NCBI GenBank assembly: GCA_009760855.2
Contig: WPIO01000031.1
Location: 1,900,001 to 1,964,000 of the forward strand
Direction of reading: 5' to 3'
Source: Cristatella mucedo
Taxonomy: Eukaryota; Bryozoa; Phylactolaemata; Cristatellidae
Length of the DNA: 64,000 bases
The notes below the pieces were generated by a model. It was not told the DNA's origin. It made no database searches and saw only the letters and a list, made by a program, of their open reading frames with translations. Below are positions 10,807-22,603 of the stretch, piece by piece; position 1 is the first letter of the stretch, and every line of letters begins with the position of its first letter. A program made the translations under genes and the position numbers.

Positions 10807-12866
10807 TGCTGTTAAGCGCTTGGATAGAGTATTGCTTCTCTTGTGACGCCATACAAGCTCGCTAGTATTATAACTATTCATATTACTTAAATAATTGTTA
10901 CCAGTACACGCTGCGGAGAGTTCCTTTGTATACACATCGTCACGTAGTCAATGTCGCTTTGCTGTGTTACGCCGTCGGCTTTGCCAAGGATGTCGCCTCA
11001 GTTGAGTTACTAGCTTCAAACCAGATTGTTCAGCGCGGCTGAGGTTGGCGACGGCTTAGCGACTTCTCATCGACTACTACATAGAAAATAAACAGGGGAA
11101 TCAAAGCACTGAGTCTGCTATTAGGTAACTCACCTAAGCAAGGACTGTGACTCTCGAACAGTGGACGGACGACGATACGCTTAAATGCACTTAAGGGACT
11201 TGGGAAAACTTCGCCGTGTCGAAAGAGGCGCTTTCAGATTATTGGGATTATTACTTTGAGCTATCAGTGAGCTTAGGGCTGAGATAAAAAATGAAAAAAG
11301 ATAGATGGTGAAACAGTTAGCTCGAAAAATCGTCAGCATAGCGTTACGCATGCGCTTAGCCGTGGCGCTGAGGGGCTTACGTAGGCAGTAGCTTTCGCGA
11401 TTGAGCTGGTCAGCCGAGTCCCTCTCCCTCGAAGCTAGAGCGGCTGAATGCGGCTGTTGCGCTAAAGGGCAGTCCAATCATGCCCATAATCTAGAAGCGA
11501 GGATTTTTATCCCCAAATGTCCAATTTCTCCACGTCCCAGGCCAAGGAAGGGCGGGACTGAGGTGGGAAAGAACATCGTCGAACCGCAGCCGGAACACGC
11601 CCCGCCGCCGGGCGAGCGACTTATCCAAACCGGTATTCCGCTGAGAAGATTCGCATTGTGAATTCGGCGTTGAAGAGAATTTAAGGATATTTCTCCGGTT
11701 CCCGGACAAGATGAAAGAGCTCAAAGACTCTTCACGCGATGGCTATATCCGCCGCCGCGAGAGATTACAAATCGCACCAACAATAATAGAGCCGCTGTAG
11801 TGTCGACCGTTCCGCGTCCGTCGCCGGTCCGTCCGACCGCGGCTGGCGTGGCGCCGCTAAGTAGGTCGTCTGAAACGAGGATTTAGTTCGAAACTTTGGA
11901 ACTTCTGCTACCTTTCTGTGGCAACGATGCCTGTTCGCAAAGCCGGTAAGCGGAGGGAGCGGAAGGTCACGGCTGCCTAGCGGCCTCGGCCCTCGAGGCT
12001 CTCGATTGCCGGCGCAGCTGCCGTCTTCAAAAGGGCCGCTATTGAAGCGCGCGTAAAGCCTTACGCAAGGGCCGCCAGCGATAGTGGCCGTCTTTCTCCG
12101 CGGAAAACGTGACTGTGCTGCCGCCCAGTTAGCCATTCGTATGCTCATGATCGCCCAAACGGGGTCGCCGGTGTCGGCTTTTTTTACGATCGCGCACTGC
12201 TTGTCGTCGGCGGTCCAGCCTAAGCTTGTCTGGTTTCCGGGACCCGTGGAATGCGGCTGAGCTGTGCTAGCCAGCTGCGTAGCGGCATCGTAAGGCGCTA
12301 TTTAGGTATTTCCCCGTGCTTCAAGATAGCCCTTGTCGGCTGTCGCAGCCTTGTCGCCTTACAGACACTTGCTTTGGCGGCCCGTGGGCAGGGACTGCGA
12401 AGCCCTTCCTCTTTGAGGGAGCATAGGTCTTTGGCAGGGAACGAATAAAGTCAGCAGCTGCCTCGTCGCAACATCTGCGCTGGCGATCGCACTGCGATGG
12501 GCCCGTAGATAGCTGTCGACCTGGAATGAGCACGTATGGTAATCGAATGTGACGCACGGCAGCATAATGCGTGCAGCATCGCTCGCTGGCAACTGGCGCT
12601 TGCGGCAAGTGCCACGTTCTGCCGTAACCAGTGAGTCCTTGCCAGCGAAGCGTTCTGTGACCTTCGGCTGTCGTGGCTGCTTCATCGGAGTTATCCGTTT
12701 TTTGGCTTTCTCGAATGCGCTAGCTCGTGTGGGGACCTTCTTGGGTATGCCTAAGCTTGGTGTGCCTAATCTGTTGGCTACTAGAGTAATAGTGTAGGGT
12801 CAATCTGCCTCTGTCTGTGCGGCATGGCCAGCGACTGAATGTTGCCTGCTCTGGCCTCAACGAGCT
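10807..12866. other. Unassigned sequence, GC-richer from 11.4 kb
   Basis: No exon, domain or known repeat was recognised. Open frames up to 127 aa (11,765-12,148, - strand) occur where G+C is high and overlap frames on the other strand. I do not call them genes. Confidence 0.4.
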
Positions 12867-13013
12867 GGGTTGGTCCAGTGGTGAAGGTGCTCGCCCCGAC
12901 TAAGGTCTGGCTGAGGTCGTGGGCTCGAGCCCTGAGGCATATGTGAAGCGCCTGAATAGAGATTTAGTTCTCTTAGGGCGCTATACAAATGAATTATATT
13001 ATTATTATATTAA
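12867..13013 (+). mobile_element. SINE-A: tRNA-derived SINE with LINE-A tail
   Basis: The head has an A-box-like region (TTGGTCCAGTGGTGAAGGTG) and a B-box-like region (GGTCGTGGGCTCGAGCCC), as in tRNA-derived pol III promoters. The tail (TGTGAAGCGCCTGAATAGAG...AGTTCTCTTAGGGCGC, then ATT repeats) matches the LINE-A 3' end. SINE-A presumably uses the LINE-A reverse transcriptase in trans. Other copies are at about 46,425-46,552 (- strand) and 33,727-33,830 (partial). Confidence 0.8.
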
Positions 13014-13689
13014 CCGAGAGACCACGTTAGCCACGTTACTGTGGGTGTTGTATACATTCCCAATGTTTTAGGGGGAACGGGAAGCAAGTAAGCGTCATGT
13101 AAGTGCCTGTGGTTCTAGCACCACTGGACAGTGCGTGCGTCGAGTCACAGCTCATGGCTGGTATCCAGTGTTAAGTTTCATCAACCTCCAAAACACGAGG
13201 TGTTGATGCAAGAGATTGACCCCCACTTGTCTTGTATCAAAGTTGCTCCTTGCTCATGGGAAGGCTGATTCTTTGAAATCCGACACGTTGATAGGGCGAT
13301 GCAAATAATTCAGTCTCTATACTAGGTCAGCAGTTTTTAACCCCGAGATTTGAAATAAAAAAGTGAGTACTGAACTATGCTTTGAAGTTACTTTTTTGTT
13401 TTCAAAATTATCTGGATTTCACAATGCATTCAAGATGTTTTGCTCTATATGCCCCTGAACTCACTACTAGGTTAGGATAGAGTCGGATGGTAGTATGAAG
13501 TTCTTGCTGCCTTAAACATGAGATCCCTGGCCTCAAACTCCGCACTATCTCAAATTGGAACGTACGGCACGTTTAGATGTTAGGCCAAAGCCGGATGGGA
13601 TGGAACATTTTTATTCTTTCCTGATGGCATAATGCATCTGTCTTTGCATGATTATTCTATTGGCGCAGGGATGGTCACGTGGTGGTTGC

Positions 13690-13690
<1 letters not shown>
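13014..13690. other. Unassigned sequence
   Basis: I see nothing recognisable in this stretch. Confidence 0.4.
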
Positions 13691-13726
<36 letters not shown>

Positions 13727-13820
13727 CGTGCGCGCGCGTGCGAGCGAGCGAGTGAGTGTGATTAGAGGGGTTAGAGATCGGCTGCAATCGTGTGGGGGGT
13801 TAGAGATCGGCTGCAATCGT
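13691..13820. repeat. (TG)n tract and a 24-bp tandem duplication
   Basis: A TG run at about 13,692-13,722 grades into TGCG and GAGC repeats up to about 13,760. It is followed by two copies of a 24-bp unit containing TTAGAGATCGGCTGCAATCG, at about 13,768 and 13,797. Confidence 0.85.
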
Positions 13821-13870
13821 ATGTCTGCCGATAGGTTGTCTGAGGCCCATGGCATTATTAGCTGGAGCCG

Positions 13871-13925
13871 ATGGCTTGGCTATGAAGCAAAGCTCGTCCG
13901 AGTGAGCATTTGCTATTCAGGATAG
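13871..13925 (+). repeat. Left 55-bp direct repeat flanking LINE-A
   Basis: This 55-bp segment, starting ATGGCTTGGCTATGAAGCAA and ending GCTATTCAGGATAG, recurs at 15,969-16,023 with two mismatches. The two copies bracket the LINE-A insertion exactly and are best read as an unusually long target-site duplication. Confidence 0.85.
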
Positions 13926-15968
13926 ATATTCAATCGTGTTTGTGAGTTTTGTTGTGTGTGGAGCGCAAGAGAAAAGTATTCAGTCAGTGTACACAAGGCG
14001 GCTCAATAGAGGTCAGTTGTGTCATCCTGTAACCCCTGACTTCGATCGTATCGCTGGATCGCGCGATGGCTTAAACGAATTCGATGACAACCTCCCCACT
14101 AGAATGCTGTTCCTCGGTTCCTGGCTGCACCTCAATGTCTGCATTTAAGCAGGTCACTAGTGATCTAGTCCTAAAGTTCATATCTCAATCAAAGAAGACA
14201 ACAAGTCCTCTGGACCCTATTCCCACTGTCCTGCTCCTACGTTGCATTGATCTACTGCTGCCATGCATAACTAACATATTTAATATGTCATTAGCCTCAG
14301 GTCATGTCCCAGCACCTTTCAAAAAAGTTGTAGTCAGGCCACTTCTCAAGAAAGCTACACTTGACCAAGAGAACTTGAGCTACTACCGCCCAGTTTCCCT
14401 TCTACCATTCCTATCAAAGACACTCGAATGGGTCGTGGCGGACCAGCTGAACTCATATATCGAAACCGCACACCTTGCTAGTAAGTTCCAGTCTGGTTTT
14501 AGAGCTAATCACTCCACAGAGTCAGCATTGCTTAGGGTATACAACGACCTACTTAGGAATGCAGACATGGGTAGAGTGTCTCTGCTTGTTTTGCTTGATC
14601 TTTCGGCAGCTTTTGATACCATCGATCACAAAGTTCTTCTAGAGCGCCTCTCATCTCGCCTGGGCATCACCGGCACTGCTCTGCAGTGGTTCAGGTCCTA
14701 TCTCAGTGGGAGACTCCAGAGTATTGATGTGAATGGACAAAGATCATCTGAAGTACCTCTGAAATATGGGGTACCTCAGGGCTCAGTGCTAGGTCCGGTT
14801 CTTTTCACTGTTTATACTCTGCCTCTTGCTGATGTGATTGCCAAGCACAATCTAGGCTTTCACTTCTGTGCGGATGACACTCAGTTGTACCTTTGCGTTG
14901 ATCCCTCCCCGCCTTCGAGCACCTCAAATTCTCTAAACTCACTAGCTGCATGCATTGATGACATCTGCACATGGATGGCAGCAAATTTTCTAAAACTTAA
15001 CGATGATAAAACTAACTTACTAGTTATGGGCAAACCCAGTGTGATCCAGAGATTGGACAGGCTGACTCTCAAAATTGGCTCTGCCAGCATATCTCCAGTT
15101 GAATCAGCTCGAAATCTAGGTGTCATATTCCAAAGGGACCTGTCGTTAGACCATATCAGCTCCACAGTCAAATCCGCTTATTTTCAGCTTTGTAACATTG
15201 CTAAAATTCGGGCTTGTTTAGATAAAGATACCACATCTAAGTTGGTCCATGCATTCGTGACATCCCGTCTCGACTTCTGCAACTCACTGCTTACTGGCCT
15301 ACCAGCATGTGCGATCAGGCGATTGCAGCTGGTGCAAAACTCGGCAGCTAGACTTGTCTGCCGTGAGCGTCGCAGTTGCCACATTAGTCCACTTCTAGGC
15401 GACCTGCACTGGCTACCAGTCAAGCAACGGATTGACTTCAAGGTTTTGTCGCTCACTTTTAGGTCCCTTCATTCTATGGCTCCAGCCTATCTGTCAGATA
15501 TACTACCCCATCAGGCCAAGCATCGTACCACCCGCTTTTCGGAATCTAACAGTCTAGAAATACCTCGTACAAACCTTAAATCCTTTCGAGACCGTGCATT
15601 TAGTTCAAATGCTCCCAAAGCCTGGAACTCCCTCCCGACCTGCATCAGAACATCCCCTGACCTGACCACATTTAAAAGGAACCTAAAAACACACCTATTT
15701 AGGACAGCATTTAGTGGGTCCCTGTGATTCGTCCTTGATGTGCTTATGCGTGCTGACACTGTGCATGCTGCCACTAACCACATTTGCATGCTGACCCTGT
15801 GCATGTCACCCCTAACCATATTATTCATTTCGTTTGTTTTTCAAGCATGATTTTACTTACCATTCAATTGCATTTCACTTTACAGCAAATGTAAAGCGCC
15901 TAGAGAGAGATTAAGTTCTCTGAGGGTGCTTTATCAAGTGAATTATTATTATTATTATTATTATTATT
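13926..15968 (+). mobile_element. LINE-A, CR1/L2-group non-LTR retrotransposon, 5'-truncated
   Basis: This 2.04-kb insertion carries one open reverse transcriptase frame (14,084-15,727), a 240-bp 3' UTR and a terminal (ATT)n tail. The endonuclease domain expected upstream of the reverse transcriptase is absent, so the copy is 5'-truncated, as is usual after incomplete target-primed reverse transcription. It is bounded by 55-bp direct repeats. It is the least damaged of about ten copies and served as the reference for naming the others. Confidence 0.9.
14084..15727 (+). CDS. LINE-A reverse transcriptase ORF (partial polyprotein)
   Basis: The 547-codon frame has no internal stop. It starts near the N-terminal edge of the reverse transcriptase domain. 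SPLDPIPTVLL is at about residues 41-51 and the YRPVSLLPFLSKTLE block at about 105-119. The QSGFRANHSTESAL block is near residues 136-149, LDLSAAFDTIDHKVLL near 171-186, GVPQGSVLGPVLF near 230-242, and the catalytic CADD at 262-265. The last third contains LHWLPVKQRIDFKVL and APKAWNSLP, typical of the CR1/L2 group. The enzyme copies LINE RNA into DNA at the target site. The usual aromatic residue of the (F/Y)xDD motif is Cys here. The first Met is only the first in the frame; the native N-terminus with the endonuclease is missing. Confidence 0.9.
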   Translation: MTTSPLECCSSVPGCTSMSAFKQVTSDLVLKFISQSKKTTSPLDPIPTVLLLRCIDLLLPCITNIFNMSLASGHVPAPFKKVVVRPLLKKATLDQENLSYYRPVSLLPFLSKTLEWVVADQLNSYIETAHLASKFQSGFRANHSTESALLRVYNDLLRNADMGRVSLLVLLDLSAAFDTIDHKVLLERLSSRLGITGTALQWFRSYLSGRLQSIDVNGQRSSEVPLKYGVPQGSVLGPVLFTVYTLPLADVIAKHNLGFHFCADDTQLYLCVDPSPPSSTSNSLNSLAACIDDICTWMAANFLKLNDDKTNLLVMGKPSVIQRLDRLTLKIGSASISPVESARNLGVIFQRDLSLDHISSTVKSAYFQLCNIAKIRACLDKDTTSKLVHAFVTSRLDFCNSLLTGLPACAIRRLQLVQNSAARLVCRERRSCHISPLLGDLHWLPVKQRIDFKVLSLTFRSLHSMAPAYLSDILPHQAKHRTTRFSESNSLEIPRTNLKSFRDRAFSSNAPKAWNSLPTCIRTSPDLTTFKRNLKTHLFRTAFSGSL

Positions 15969-16023
15969 ATGGCTTGGCTATGAAGCAAAGCTCGTCTGAG
16001 TGAGCATTCGCTATTCAGGATAG
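15969..16023 (+). repeat. Right 55-bp direct repeat flanking LINE-A
   Basis: This is the partner of 13,871-13,925, differing at two positions (CCG to CTG and TTG to TCG). It begins immediately after the (ATT)n tail. Confidence 0.85.
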
Positions 16024-17559
16024 TTGCAGCTTGCATTTCCTCAGCAAAGCTGCTGCTTTTCTTAAGACACACCTTTGTCGTTGGTGACGATCGGTCTGCA
16101 TAGAAATAGGGCGAAGCCTAGGTCACTGCCCCCCCCCCTGTAAGGGGGTTAGTGCCCCCACCTCCTCTGGCTCTGCCACTGGATCATTGGGTTGTTGATT
16201 ACTTCTAGAATTTGCTATTGGGACAATGATGTATCTCTGCTGCCACTGGCAACTTTACACCGAATAGCACACTTACGTACGGTTTTCGGCACAGCGTACC
16301 GAGAATGCCTTTGCATTACAGAGGAGATGTGATAGCGAGGAGTGCCTCTCTTTAGCGCAATGGCTGCTACTTGCAGTCCAACATGTGCTTGTGTTCTCCT
16401 TGGCTTCGGTTGCCAACTGGGTGGTGACTGATCCCTTTCGCATCGAATGATATGTTGTCCCAGCTGAAACGCACTGCGCATTGAGCATACAATAGCCCCG
16501 ATCGCCGAGCTGCTGATGCTACGGTGGAACAACTTGTCGGGGAAGTGTGTGCCACATGTGTGTACATATTGAGACCGGGTTTTGCTGCTTGCCACTGCAC
16601 GACTGGAGCAGCTGTTGTGCAGTGCTTAAAGGATGCCATCGTTTTGCCATATCGAAGTGCCAATTAGCGTGTCTGACACTTGCCTTGCCCTCAATCTTTT
16701 TTGCTGATATGTCAATGGCAAGGGTTATATTCAGATGTACTGGGTGGAGTTGAAGTGGGTATTGTGTAGCAAAAACAAAAATGGAAGCTTGTCGGGCCAT
16801 GCTATGGCTTGCCCTTGCCAGTTGAATGTCGAAATGGGTGAGTTGGTATGACTGTCAAGTCTCACCCATGGTTGTGAAGGTTGTGCGTTCGATTTCCCAG
16901 GTCGACGGCTGCCCCATGCTCTCCTGTGTTTGTTGGTCCTTCGTTATTCCTTAGGTGTGGCGAGCACTATGAATCAAGATGATGGGGTGGGCTTCACGTT
17001 TTTTCTTTTTCTCCTGACAGGGCTTGGCATGCTGGCTTGGCTAAGAGTCACTTGATTGTTCTTCATATAGGATGCTGCCACGGTCCATTGCTGCAACGGA
17101 AGGAGCTACCTTTCCCATCTCCAAAAAGCTTTATCTGATAAGCTTTCCGAGTGATAAGGCTTTGCGAGTTCTCATTTTGTCATATGCAGACTTTAGGCCT
17201 CTTCTACCATGCGGTTGCCGTTTATGTGGACACCGCCCTCCACGAGCTGGAACTGTTTACCTCACAAAATGCCTCCGGCAGCCTTCATCAACCTTCATTT
17301 CATCAGCCTGCATGCAGGAGACCCATTTTGTTGGCATAGCTCTTCTGAAAGAAGTCACTACACCGGACTGGAGTATGTGGAAACACTTCCAATTGCACCA
17401 GTATCACTGAGTGCGGACCTCCCACCTGTAACTAACCCTTTTGGCTGATTAAAGTAATGCTCTCTGCTATAAGCTGTCCTTGCAGTGGATTCAGTTTATG
17501 CTTAAAGCCTCGGTTTCGGTATGTGGCCTTACCATCAAATCCTCCTACGTTTTTTCTGA
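16024..17559. other. Unassigned sequence
   Basis: Open frames of 60 to 126 aa on both strands overlap one another and show no domain. A short C-run/G-run hairpin lies at about 16,131-16,148. One tRNA-like remnant (16,838-16,925) is listed separately. Confidence 0.4.
16838..16925 (+). mobile_element. tRNA-like (SINE head) remnant
   Basis: An A-box-like GAGTTGGTATGACTGTCAAG is followed about 35 bases later by a B-box-like GTGCGTTCGATTTCCC. The stems of a tRNA do not form well, so this is probably a SINE relic of a family different from SINE-A. Confidence 0.35.
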
Positions 17560-18254
<695 letters not shown>

Positions 18255-19790
18255 CCAATGTCCAAAGTGCTCCTCTCTCGCTGTCTGGCCTTCTGCTCTT
18301 GCTCACTAAGAGCTCTGTGCAGAAGCTCAGCCGGCTGCAATGGTAGCTGGCTCCTGAGTGCACTGATTGCACTTAAACGTTAGCAGCCTATAGATCTCCT
18401 TATCCAGGCTCTGGGTCATTATCGGGCCTGGTAATGTCTACCTCATTTACAGCATGTCAGTAGTTTTGTTTATATTAAGTGAAGCTTCATACGTACATAC
18501 AATATTTTCTGGCACTCCTACCGTATGCCTTTGAAGTCAGGGGCCAGCCCAGTATGAGGCCCAGCAGCTGCTGCTGCTAGCAGTAATGTCGGTGTTCGAC
18601 TGACTGGTGGCTCAGTCGCAGATTATGCCCTCGGTTCTGGCTGCTTTTGCTTTCATTTTTTTCTCGGAGAAGCAGCTTTCTCTGAAATTGAACTTTGGCT
18701 GGTCTGCTGGTGACATCTGTTCTATATTTAGCCGGGCTGGTTGACCGATGGTGTGAAAGTTTAACTGTACTTGCAGTTGTATGCAAAATGCCGTAACAAT
18801 ATAGGGGAATGCACGTGCATACGTATTGTTGGTGTTGGCCCCATCAGTGTGGTGCTCTCACTTCGCGACCTAGGGCGGTGTCTCGAGTCTTGCAAAATTA
18901 GTAATTCTTCATTGTCTGCTGCAAAGGGTGGGGGTGATGGTAGCTGCTATGGCATGGATTTCTTCTTTAGCCACTTCTGTATGTATGAGGCTGTTGAATC
19001 AGCCACACTTGACTTTTTTTTACTCTATATATGTGGAGAAGTCTTAGGCAGCAGCAGCCCAGCTTGGTAGATTTCTTATGTCTCTACATACTGTAGGTAA
19101 TAGATGCTGTTATGCATTTTTTAACAATTTTTTAAGAATTAATATTTGGCAGTGATGGAGTTACAGGTGTCCGAAAAGATATTTCCCCTTTGAATTTGAA
19201 GGCGAAAGAAACGGTCAAAGAAGGAAACTAATAATTTGTGTAGCATCCTTGCAGGACCAAATTTCTATCCTGTCACTTGACAACTTACTGCAGGGGAAGC
19301 AACAACCCAGAGTTAATGACAATACAGGTATAATGCTTAGACAAGCTCGGAAAAGCACACAAGACGAAGGCCACTGGTTAATAGGACCCTAAGTTAGTAA
19401 TGTGCACTGAATCATGCACAGGTAAGCAGGCAGAGTGCACATGGGGGAATGCAAGTTCATTGGTGGCGCTGGGAAAACTTGAGTGTAACAGGTGTGTCTT
19501 GCTGAGTCTTACATGATTAGTGCCTCTCATATTTGACAGGCAATCGGCTGGGAGGGGTCAGGATGCAAGTGTCCGAAGAGAGAATTTGCCTGGTGTGCTC
19601 AGGCTGCTTTCTATTCTCTTGCTGAACCTGTGTTCTCATCAGTATGCCACGCTGCAAACCTACAGGCCGGTCGTATCCACTGCTGCTGCTGTACCCAACC
19701 TTATAGCTGAAAAGGAGCTATTCTAGTTGTTTTCATCCAAGATTAGCAAGCAGCATTTGGACCATTTTTAGTGTTGAATTTGCTTGACTG
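18255..19790. other. Unassigned sequence
   Basis: No recognisable exon or repeat family. The 99-aa frame at 18,771-19,070 has no motif I know. Confidence 0.4.
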
Positions 19791-19794
19791 CAGT

Positions 19795-19925
19795 GCGTGC
19801 GTGCGTGCGTGCGTGCGTGTGTGTGTAAGTGTGTGCATGCGTGGGGGGGTGTGTGTGTGTGTGGGTGTGTCTGTGTCTGGGTGTGTGTCTGAGTGTGCGC
19901 GTGTGTGTGTGTGCATGCATGTGCC
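19795..19925. repeat. (TGCG)n and (TG)n tract
   Basis: TGCG units grade into TG runs with interspersed GGG and TCTG words. Confidence 0.9.
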
Positions 19926-20134
19926 CCACACATGCATGTGTATGCATTCAAACGCAAAAGTATTTGGACTGTCTAGATTTGCTCGATTAGCAGGTTTTCC
20001 ACTGACTCTTTCATTGGACTGGACCTGGGATTTAGGTTCTGTCTGCTTATTTTATTTGATTGCTGCATACAAACTGCCACATTAATGGGGCAAGTTATGG
20101 ACAATATATCGAAATTTACCAAAAAACCCTTTCA

Positions 20135-20275
20135 CTTCCATCAAATGGCATTTTTTGGCCAGATTAGTATGTCGAGAATGCAATGGCCAATAAAGAATTG
20201 TCTGCTGGGGACTTGAACCCACGACCTGGTTTGTGAAGTATCTACTCTTTGCAGTACCATTGTATTAAATTTTCT
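20135..20275 (-). mobile_element. SINE-B copy, diverged
   Basis: On the - strand a B box GGTCGTGGGTTCAAGTCCC is followed by CAATTCTTTATTGGCCATTGC. That corresponds to TGATTCTTTATCGCCACTGC in the better SINE-B copy at 27.8 kb. The A-box side is degraded. Confidence 0.5.
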
Positions 20276-20455
20276 GCTAGTTTAATAACTGCATGTTGGT
20301 GAGAGAGAGAGAGAGAAAGAGAGAGAGAGTCACGGAGAACTAGGAAACTCTTAGTCTGGAGACTGGCCAGAAGTGCTTATCCTCAGCCGAAACTCACTAT
20401 AATCCATGCTATCGTGTGTGGGCTGCATTAGTTTTTACTGCTTTGTGGTGACTTA

Positions 20456-20642
20456 TAATAATAATAATAATGCACTTGATAAAGCGCCCTCAGAGAACTT
20501 AATCTCTCTCTAGGCGCTTAACATTTGCTGCAAAGGGAAATGCAATTGAATGGTGAGTAAAATCATGCTTGATAAACAAACAAAATGAATATCATGGTTA
20601 GGGGTGACATGCACAGGGTCAGCATGCAAATGTGGTTAGTGA
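20456..20642 (-). mobile_element. LINE-A 3' UTR fragment, reverse orientation
   Basis: It starts on the + strand with an (ATA)n run, then GCACTTGATAAAGCGCCCTC. It continues through the reverse complement of the LINE-A 3' UTR to the GTCAGCATGCAAATGTGGTT segment. It holds no ORF sequence. Confidence 0.8.
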
Positions 20643-20844
20643 CTTTCACCGCCATGTGAGTTTTGTTCCAGCTCTTAGCTTTCTTCACTTAACTCCCCAC
20701 TTCTCCACCAAATTGAAAGCCAGATTTTTCTTCTGAGTGCCTCCCGCCCTTATGGTATTTGTGTTTTTGTAGATGTCCTTTGGCCGACGCCCTTAGGCAA
20801 CCTTTAGCAGCCAAGCCAGACTCATAGGTCTGCTTTTAACATTG

Positions 20845-21527
20845 TCTGCCTACTTTCAGCCACTTAGCATTGCAAAAATTTGGGTCTGCTTAGACAATGA
20901 TACCACATTCAAAAAGCTGATCCATCTATGTAAAACACCATGTCTTCACTTCTGTAAATCACTGCTTACAGGTCATCCGACCTGTGCAATTGGGTGCTCA
21001 CAGTTGGGACAGAAAATGATGCAGCTAGGCTTGTCTTTCGTGAGCGTCACAGTTGCCACATCACACCACTTCTTGGTGATCTGCACTGGCTCCCCATCAA
21101 GTAGCACATCGACTTCCAGGTTTTGTCACTCACTTTCAGGTCCGTTCATTCTCTTGGTCCCGCCTACTACAACAGAACTACTTCCCATCTGGCATCGTAC
21201 TGCCTGCTCTTCAGTCTGAAGTCGTTTAGCTGTGACTTGAATCAATCTCAAATTATTTAGAGGCCTTGTCTTTAGTTCTTATGATGCCAAAGCCTGGAAC
21301 TCACTCCCGACTGACGTCACACAATCCCCTGACTTGACATTTAAAAATAAGCTAAAAAACCGTGTTCACCTCACAGCAGCTTCTGGGCCCTTGGTAAATT
21401 GTCCCGGGTGTTTATGCATGCTGACACTGCATGTTACCACTAACCATGTGATCTTGCTTGTTTTTCAACATATGAAAAGTGCCTGGAAAGAGATTAAGTT
21501 CTCTGAGGGCTCTATGCAAATGTATTA
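20845..21527 (+). mobile_element. LINE-A 3' fragment interrupted by a MITE
   Basis: It begins at CTACTTTCAGCCACTTAGCATTGC, equal to about 15,180 of the reference copy. It runs through a damaged C-terminal ORF (the 125-aa frame at 20,842-21,219 is part of it) to GTTCTCTGAGGGCTCTATGC. The tail is cut at 21,527 by the MITE and probably resumes at 22,343 with TTTTACTACTATTGTC. Confidence 0.75.
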
Positions 21528-22342
21528 CAGTGGTGGCTCGGCTTACGAGTGTCTCGACATACGAGTGTTTTCGAGATACGAGCTCTCTCTCGGCCGATTT
21601 TTTGCTTTGAGTTTCGGGTAACCAGCCGGCTTGAGATAGATACTCCACCGTTAGTTGCTGCAAGCACCACACTGTGTGCTGATTACTCAGGCCAATAAGG
21701 GTAGGGCAGCAAACGACATTCCAATGCAAGATGCTGCCCTACGACTCGGGTGTGACGCCAAACACAGGTCTGTTGGTTCGCTCCCACACAGACTCGAGCC
21801 AGCCATCCTAGTGCTTGGATGCACAAGATCGCCAGACTCCGGTGTTAAATCCGACTTCGGCCGGAACAGCTAAGTATGTACTGTATTCTATTTATGCAAT
21901 ACCATCGTGTGAGAGTTTATCGCATATCTGATAACAATCAGCACGTCTGCTTAAAGGCCCAGCCAATAAACTGAAAGCAAGGAAAGCCCGGCTAAAAGGG
22001 CAAAAATCGGCAAATAAGATTCAGATATTCATTTCAGCCTTTCTCCTCTAACTTGATTGGCATCTTCAAGTCGTCTGATCTCCAAATAACTCATATACAT
22101 TAGGAATAATAAAACCTGTTTGTAGCAAGACATTCTATTGTATTGTTTTAAAAACAGTACCCGTAATTTGTAAGAACATTTTAAAAAATTTAAAAACATA
22201 TGTCAAAAATCGCAGTGTCTTTTTGGGGGTCTGGAACGGATTAATGACATGTCAATGGGGAAAATTGATTTGACATACGAGTAATTTGAGTTACGAACTC
22301 GGGCAGGGAACGAATTAAACTCAAGCAGAGGAGGTACCACTG
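21528..22342. mobile_element. Tigger/pogo-type MITE
   Basis: The left end starts CAGTGGTGGCTCGGCTTACG and the right end, reverse-complemented, starts CAGTGGTACCTCCTCTGCTT. Inside both ends are ACGAG/TACGA words, including the run GAGTTTAATTCGTTCC that I associate with Tigger/pogo ends. A TA precedes the left end, as expected for this group; the right flank is TT where TA is expected. The 0.8-kb interior has no transposase, so it depends on an autonomous relative. Confidence 0.7.
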
Positions 22343-22602
22343 TTTTACTACTATTGTCATTAGCATATGCTAGGGCATGTCTGTCTTGGGTAGACGTCGT
22401 GAATATCTGGAAGGCATTAGCAAGCACACAGCTTGACTGTTGTTCGTGTCGCCGAGTTTGCCCACCGTGCTGCTTTCACATACGATCCAGTCATAGCTGT
22501 AATTTGATCGGTGGTTAGTTGGTGCTTGGGGCGGGATCGGGGTGGGGCTTGCTAGCTAGCTGCTTTTCCTGTCGTGTGACTGACGCAGCTTCGAGTTGCC
22601 AG

Positions 22603-22603
<1 letters not shown>

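Noticed and set aside
16215-16800. Four overlapping - strand frames of 71-126 aa
   Set aside because: They overlap in different frames, and none has a domain or a convincing splice partner.
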